Source: Deltaproteobacteria bacterium (GTDB lineage: Bacteria > Myxococcota_A > Polyangia > Polyangiales > Polyangiaceae). Taken from it: a DNA stretch of 64,000 nucleotides. Location of the stretch: contig QJWJ01000376.1 in NCBI GenBank assembly GCA_003235365.1, positions 1-64,000 on the forward strand, read 5' to 3'. The position numbers were made by a program, and so were the translations under genes. Position 1 is the first letter of the stretch; every line of letters starts with the position of its first letter. Positions 59,997 through 64,000 of the stretch are shown here, in pieces. The notes under the pieces are model-generated. The model ran no database searches, was not told the DNA's origin, and worked only from the letters and a program-made list of their open reading frames with translations.

Positions 59997-61100
59997 ATGG
60001 ATTTCTCAATACTCGGCTTGTGGTCACAGATGGGCTTCATCGCCCGCACCGTGGTCATCACACTGTTGTTGATGTCGATGTTTGCGATCGGCATCGCGCT
60101 CGAGCGTTTCCTCACCTTCAAGAAGGGCAAGGAGCAATCGATCGGCTTTTTGGCGGCGTTGCAGCCGATGATGGCACCGGGGGGCGACCTGTCTACGGCA
60201 CTCGGGCTCAAGGATCACTTCCCCGATTCGCCGCTGGCGCGCGTGGCTGCCGTGGGCCTTTCGGAGTTCGGGCTGGGTATCAGTCAGCTCGGCGACAAGG
60301 CGGACGACGCCATCGAAGTCGAGCTCGTCCTGCACAGCGTCGGTCGCAGTATGGAACGGGCGAAGAAGCGCGAGATGGCGTCGTTGAACAAGGGCCTGCC
60401 GGTGCTGGCCACGATCTCTTCCTCGGCTCCCTTCGTGGGGTTGTTCGGCACGGTGTTCGGCATCATCACCGCGTTCCAGCACATGGCCGATCCCGCGGGT
60501 GGCGGTGGTGGCGGTTTGGCGACGGTTTCCGCGGGTATTGCAGAAGCGCTGCTGACGACGGCCGTGGGCCTCGGCGTCGCCATTGGCGCGGTGTGGTTTT
60601 ACAACTATTTCACCACGCGCCTCGACGATCTGGGGGGGCTCATCGATGACGCGTCGGGTGAGCTCACCGACCGGCTCGTGCACAAAACGCGTGCGGGCCT
60701 CGCCAGCGAGATCAGTGGCTTCTCGGCGATGTCCGCGTCGGCCATGGCTCCTGCGGTCGCAGCTCCTCCCGCTGCAGCTCCACCCATCGCCATGGCAGCT
60801 CCTCCCGTTGCTTCCGCGCCTCCGGTTTCCGGGCCGCCGATTGCCTCCACGCCCCCGGTTTCTGCGCCTCCGATTTCTGCGGCCCCTCCGGTGTCTGCAC
60901 CGCCACTGCCCGTGGCGAGCAGACCCCCACAGCCGGCCTATCAGGCCAGCAATCCGCCGCCGGCTCCTGCATTCCGCCCCAGCAACCCGCCTGCCGGCGC
61001 GCCGCCATTGCCTGGCGCCTCGACCAGCGTCCCTCCGCTGCCGGCGGCCCCTCCTTCGGCGCCACCTGGGCGTTCGATCCCCAAGCCTGGTGACCAGTAA
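59997..61100 (+). CDS. ExbB/TolQ/MotA-family proton channel
   Basis: A 367-residue membrane protein, longer than typical ExbB (about 240) because of a tail of about 110 Pro/Ala residues (PPAAAPPIAMAAPP...). Three membrane segments: residues 14-36, 132-152 (SSAPFVGLFGTVFGIITAF, the signature) and 175-200 (GIAEALLTTAVGLGVAIGAVWFYNYF). The cytoplasmic charged loop between the first and second is normal. It forms the pentameric channel with ExbD. The Pro-rich tail is unusual and probably cytoplasmic. Confidence 0.92.
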   Translation: MDFSILGLWSQMGFIARTVVITLLLMSMFAIGIALERFLTFKKGKEQSIGFLAALQPMMAPGGDLSTALGLKDHFPDSPLARVAAVGLSEFGLGISQLGDKADDAIEVELVLHSVGRSMERAKKREMASLNKGLPVLATISSSAPFVGLFGTVFGIITAFQHMADPAGGGGGGLATVSAGIAEALLTTAVGLGVAIGAVWFYNYFTTRLDDLGGLIDDASGELTDRLVHKTRAGLASEISGFSAMSASAMAPAVAAPPAAAPPIAMAAPPVASAPPVSGPPIASTPPVSAPPISAAPPVSAPPLPVASRPPQPAYQASNPPPAPAFRPSNPPAGAPPLPGASTSVPPLPAAPPSAPPGRSIPKPGDQ

Positions 61101-61118
61101 CCCGTTTCGAGAGCCCCG

Positions 61119-61592
61119 GTGAACGCGCAACAACGCATGGAGCGCTTCCGCGCGCTGCGAACCGTTTGGCACGAGCCAGACGACCACGCGAAGGGAGCGG
61201 TCAAGGCCGACATCAACGTCACTCCGTTGGTGGACGTGGTGTTGGTGTTGTTGATCATCTTCATGGTGGTGACGCCGATGATCGCGAGCGGCGTTGCTGT
61301 CGACTTGCCGCTCACCGCCAATCATTCGCGCAAACCCGACGATGGCAAAGACATCATCGTGTCCGTCACCGCGGACAAGCAGATCTACGTCGGGCCGAAT
61401 CGCATTGCCCGCGTCGAGGATTTGGCGCAGGCCGTTACGCTGGAACGGCGCAAGTTTCCGCACAAATCCATTTTCGTCAAAGGTGACGCGCGCGTGCCGT
61501 TTGGCGTGATGCGCGGCGCGATGGATGCGCTGCACTCCGCCAAGTTCAGCGACGTGGTGCTGGGCACCGAAGAAATCACCAAGAAAAAGTAG
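61119..61592 (+). CDS. ExbD/TolR-family protein, first copy
   Basis: A 157-residue protein with one membrane helix. KADINVTPLVDVVLVLLIIFMVVTP is the ExbD signature, with Asp in VTPLVDVV as the proton-relay residue. The periplasmic domain has a DIIVSVTADKQIYVG strand and an FGVMRGAMDALHSAKFSDVVLG end. Start GTG at 61119 (ATG at 61137 possible), 18 bp after exbB. Two ExbD proteins per system are common in Myxococcota and Bdellovibrionota clusters. Confidence 0.92.
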   Translation: MNAQQRMERFRALRTVWHEPDDHAKGAVKADINVTPLVDVVLVLLIIFMVVTPMIASGVAVDLPLTANHSRKPDDGKDIIVSVTADKQIYVGPNRIARVEDLAQAVTLERRKFPHKSIFVKGDARVPFGVMRGAMDALHSAKFSDVVLGTEEITKKK

Positions 61593-61621
61593 GGCGACTG
61601 CCGGCTGAAGGATGCGCTGAC

Positions 61622-62035
61622 ATGGCCATGGACGTAGGCGACAAGAAGGGTGGAGTAAATTCGGGTATCAACGTCACTCCGCTGGTGGACATCGTGCTCG
61701 TGTTGCTCATCATCTTCATGGTTCTGACGCCGTCTACGCTGAAGCACCTGACAGCTGCGGTGCCCGACGAGGCTGAAGACGACACACCGCAGCACACGCA
61801 ACCCAGCAACGTGCTGATCGTGTCGCTCTCCGTCGAGCGTGAGCTGAAGATCAATGGCGAGGCGGTGACGATGGACACTCTTGCCGACAAGTTGGAGAAG
61901 CGCCTCGAGGGGAGGAGCAATCGCACGGTCTTTTTCCAAGCTGAGGATGAGGTTCCCTACGGCGACGTGGTGCGATTGATGGACGTCGCGAGGGGATCCG
62001 GAGCCGAAACCTTAGCTGTCGTCACCAAGCCGTAG
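61622..62035 (+). CDS. ExbD/TolR-family protein, second copy
   Basis: A 137-residue ExbD-like protein: INVTPLVDIVLVLLIIFMVLTP with the key Asp kept. The periplasmic part differs from the first copy and is more acidic (AAVPDEAEDDTPQHTQ). It probably forms heteromers with the first ExbD around the ExbB pentamer. It starts 29 bp after the first copy; ATG at 61622 or 61628. This is the last gene of the run. Confidence 0.92.
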   Translation: MAMDVGDKKGGVNSGINVTPLVDIVLVLLIIFMVLTPSTLKHLTAAVPDEAEDDTPQHTQPSNVLIVSLSVERELKINGEAVTMDTLADKLEKRLEGRSNRTVFFQAEDEVPYGDVVRLMDVARGSGAETLAVVTKP

Positions 62036-62617
62036 AGATGTTTCTGGACGTCGCCCGTCGGGCTGACGACAGTCGCGGGTCTGCCCGAACGACTCGTCAT
62101 CCGGCTGCTACTCCGGGCGGGGGGCGAAGTGTTTTTGCACTCGGTGCCGGTTGCGGCCTTGACGCTGCCCGCCTGTCATCGCTAGAAACGCTGCTACCTG
62201 TTGCATCGCTGGGTTTGTCAGCGCCGAGACCGTCGGTAGGGGATAACGCGGCGTTGTAATGTTGCGCTTGTGCAGTGACCTTCGCGGTCTCGCGGGAGCA
62301 CTAGTCGTCGAACCCGCTTCTGTGGATATCTGGAAGCGTGTCGATTGCGGTGATTCGTGCCAGCGTCGTGGACTTTGATGACTCGCCTCGCCACACGTTA
62401 GCGAAGTTACATCTGCGTGCTGTAGTTTTTCACGAGTACACGAAAGAGGCTCGGTAGTCTTTGCCGCCATGCGCCGTGGATCGGCTAGGGAGTGAGACCA
62501 GCGACCCGGATCTTTGGTCGCATTGTGCGCACGAACGCTTCACTTTCGCGCAGATCGGAGTGTATACGCAGTGCGCGCACGCTCTCGTTGGACCGCGCCT
62601 TGTTCTGGAGGTCATGG
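62036..62617. promoter_or_regulatory. intergenic region before the TonB-dependent receptor
   Basis: 582 bp without a credible gene. Being so long, it separates the receptor from the exbD operon and probably holds its own promoter. No operator pattern stood out. Confidence 0.4.
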
Positions 62618-64000
62618 ATGTCAGGTCGCTACTTCACTCGCCGTTGCACGACGGTCTTCTCCTCATCGCTCTTGGTTAACCTAGCGCTAGCAGCTAGCGT
62701 TCATGCAGGAGAAGCGCCCGAGCTTGCAGCTGGTAAGGTTGCGACAGGAGCAACGGGTCAGCTGCCCACGGCTGGGAAACGACTCGTACCGCAGCTACCC
62801 AAGCCGTTGCTGCTCACCAATCCCCTGCGCAGCGCTGGGCTCGTCGAGCAAGCACCGCGAGCGGCTGTTCTGACTTTCGCAGTCCCAAACCCGGTCGACG
62901 ATACGGCGGAGAAGAAGCTCGAGACAGTCGCCCCCCACTTGCCCGGTTCGAACTCGTCCGGCAGCGAAGTTCCTGCGCCGGTCGTCCCGTTCCAGCCAGT
63001 CGACGCGACGCCGGGCCCCGACGGGTCGGCGCCAGTAGAGCTCGCACCGGTGTCGCCGGAACAGGATGCCACGATGCTTCAGGACGATGCTGCCGAGGAG
63101 GCTCCTCCCGCGGACACCGCGCCTGAGGCCGACGCTCCCGCCGAACCGGAAGCACCGCCGGAACCAGAGCAGGACGCACAAGAAGAGGCGCCAGCTGAAG
63201 AGGCGCCTCCAGCGGAGGATTCCGCCGCGCCAGAAGAAGCACCGGCTGACGGGGTGGAGGCTGAAGGCGATGCCGACGTCGGCGGCGAAGCGTCCGTCGA
63301 TCTTTCTGCAGGCGGTGGGGTTGGTGGCGACGCGTCCGCCGATGCCGCTGACGCCTACTACGACCCCAACGAGGTCGAGACCATCGAAGTGACGGTCGAC
63401 CGCCGCAAAAAGGACATCCAGGACGTCAGCGCCTCGGTGACGGCCATCAACCAGGAGCAACTCGACAAGACGGGCGTGAACTCCGTCGAGAACCTGGCAT
63501 CGGCGACGCCCTACGTCGAAATTGGTCAGCAAGAGGGCAACATCGAGATTTACGTTCGCGGCGTCGGTTCGAACGTCAACCACGAACTCGGGGACCCCGC
63601 GGTCTCGACGCACATCGACGGCATCTACATTCCGCGTCCGCGTGGCGTCGGCGCGATGTTCTTCGACATGGAGCGCGTCGAGTTGAACCGCGGTCCGCAA
63701 GGGACCTTGCGCGGGCGCAACGCCGTGGGCGGATCGCTGAACTTCATCCCCAACGCGCCTGTGTACGGCGAGTGGCAGGGTGAGGCATCTGCTCAGATCG
63801 GTAACTACTCGCAGCGTGTCACGCGCTCGATGGTGAACATTCCCCTGGGTGATACCGTTGCGTTCCGTATCGCGACGTTCTCCGAGAATCGCGAGCCTTT
63901 CTACAAGAACGCGGGACCAATCCACACGCTCACTCCGTCAGAGAGTGCGGATACGCTCGCGTATCGGATGCAGCTTGGATGGCAGGCCACCGATGCGTTG
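62618..64000 (+). CDS. TonB-dependent receptor, N-terminal part (cut by window end)
   Basis: At least 461 residues, open to the window end. The ATG at 62618 is six bases after GGAGG; signal peptide MSGRYFTRRCTTVF..., cleaved near VHAGEA. An unusual extension of about 215 residues (basic at first, then Glu/Pro/Ala-rich: EEAPPADTAPEAD...) precedes the TonB box VETIEVTV. The plug domain follows: DIQDVSASVTAINQEQLDKTG, SVENLASATPYVEI, GTLRGRNAVGGSLNF. Strands of the barrel begin at GEASAQIGNYSQR. It imports a large or scarce nutrient using the TonB system encoded just upstream. Its ligand is not predictable. Confidence 0.93.
   Translation, partial: MSGRYFTRRCTTVFSSSLLVNLALAASVHAGEAPELAAGKVATGATGQLPTAGKRLVPQLPKPLLLTNPLRSAGLVEQAPRAAVLTFAVPNPVDDTAEKKLETVAPHLPGSNSSGSEVPAPVVPFQPVDATPGPDGSAPVELAPVSPEQDATMLQDDAAEEAPPADTAPEADAPAEPEAPPEPEQDAQEEAPAEEAPPAEDSAAPEEAPADGVEAEGDADVGGEASVDLSAGGGVGGDASADAADAYYDPNEVETIEVTVDRRKKDIQDVSASVTAINQEQLDKTGVNSVENLASATPYVEIGQQEGNIEIYVRGVGSNVNHELGDPAVSTHIDGIYIPRPRGVGAMFFDMERVELNRGPQGTLRGRNAVGGSLNFIPNAPVYGEWQGEASAQIGNYSQRVTRSMVNIPLGDTVAFRIATFSENREPFYKNAGPIHTLTPSESADTLAYRMQLGWQATDAL

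Noticed and set aside
60024..61535. 503-codon minus-strand frame opposite exbB/exbD
   Set aside because: Arg/Gly-rich mirror of the Pro/Ala tail; ExbB and ExbD signatures are on the plus strand.

Overview
The window reads as chromosomal DNA of a high-GC Myxococcota bacterium (Polyangiales/Sorangium-like; the genus cannot be fixed). The evidence is: about a dozen predicted lipoproteins with long Gly/Ser/Thr/Pro-rich linkers before a catalytic domain; DUF4215 cysteine-rich repeats; DUF1552, DUF1501 and DUF1549/DUF1588-like proteins; a MYXO-CTERM-like tail; and eukaryotic-type Ser/Thr kinases, one in a polypeptide of nearly 2000 residues and one degenerate. I found no rRNA, tRNA, CRISPR array, transposase, integrase or phage gene. 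Long antisense open frames are common because of the GC-rich third positions and were not annotated.

Layout. 0-12.5 kb: a deletion-scarred alpha/beta hydrolase, an outer-membrane protein, a DUF4215 lipoprotein, a DUF1552 protein, an AraC/GyrI regulator, an SDR enzyme, a glycerophosphodiesterase, a glycosyltransferase, and a TetR regulator divergent from a ferredoxin/MBL-fold pair with a 14-bp perfect palindrome between them. 12.5-31 kb: a regulator plus cysteine-rich lipoprotein module (copy A); three PHB-depolymerase/feruloyl-esterase-like lipoproteins and a fourth further on; an operon of outer-membrane channel and TRAP transporter (DctP-DctQ-DctM) behind tandem operator-like dyads; a GH30 lipoprotein; and a BoxR/BzdR-like regulator. 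31-46 kb: small regulators, a DinB-like protein, a 1982-residue Ser/Thr-kinase-AAA-GAF-PAS-HPt-CheA-type ATPase facing a single-domain receiver, an SGNH lipoprotein, a nested palindromic element and a pseudokinase. 46-64 kb: a MYXO-CTERM-like protein, a GNAT enzyme, copy B of the regulator/lipoprotein module, a DUF1549/DUF1588-like plus DUF1501 operon, a second GH30 enzyme, and a TPR lipoprotein-TonB-ExbB-ExbD-ExbD run followed by a TonB-dependent receptor cut by the window end.

Taken together, much of the window serves the cell surface: secreted hydrolases for polymer attack (esterases, GH30, SGNH), importers for the products (TRAP, TonB receptor), and one-gene regulators beside them. Three observations deserve most attention. 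First, a two-gene module (tandem winged-helix-like regulator overlapping a cysteine-rich lipoprotein) occurs twice, with a shared lipoprotein N-terminus and unrelated C-terminal domains. Second, an imperfect inverted repeat with the core GGACAAA...GTCC occurs in intergenic DNA near copy A and near three secreted-hydrolase genes. Third, the giant kinase ends in an HPt plus CheA-type ATPase rather than a conventional HisKA histidine kinase.
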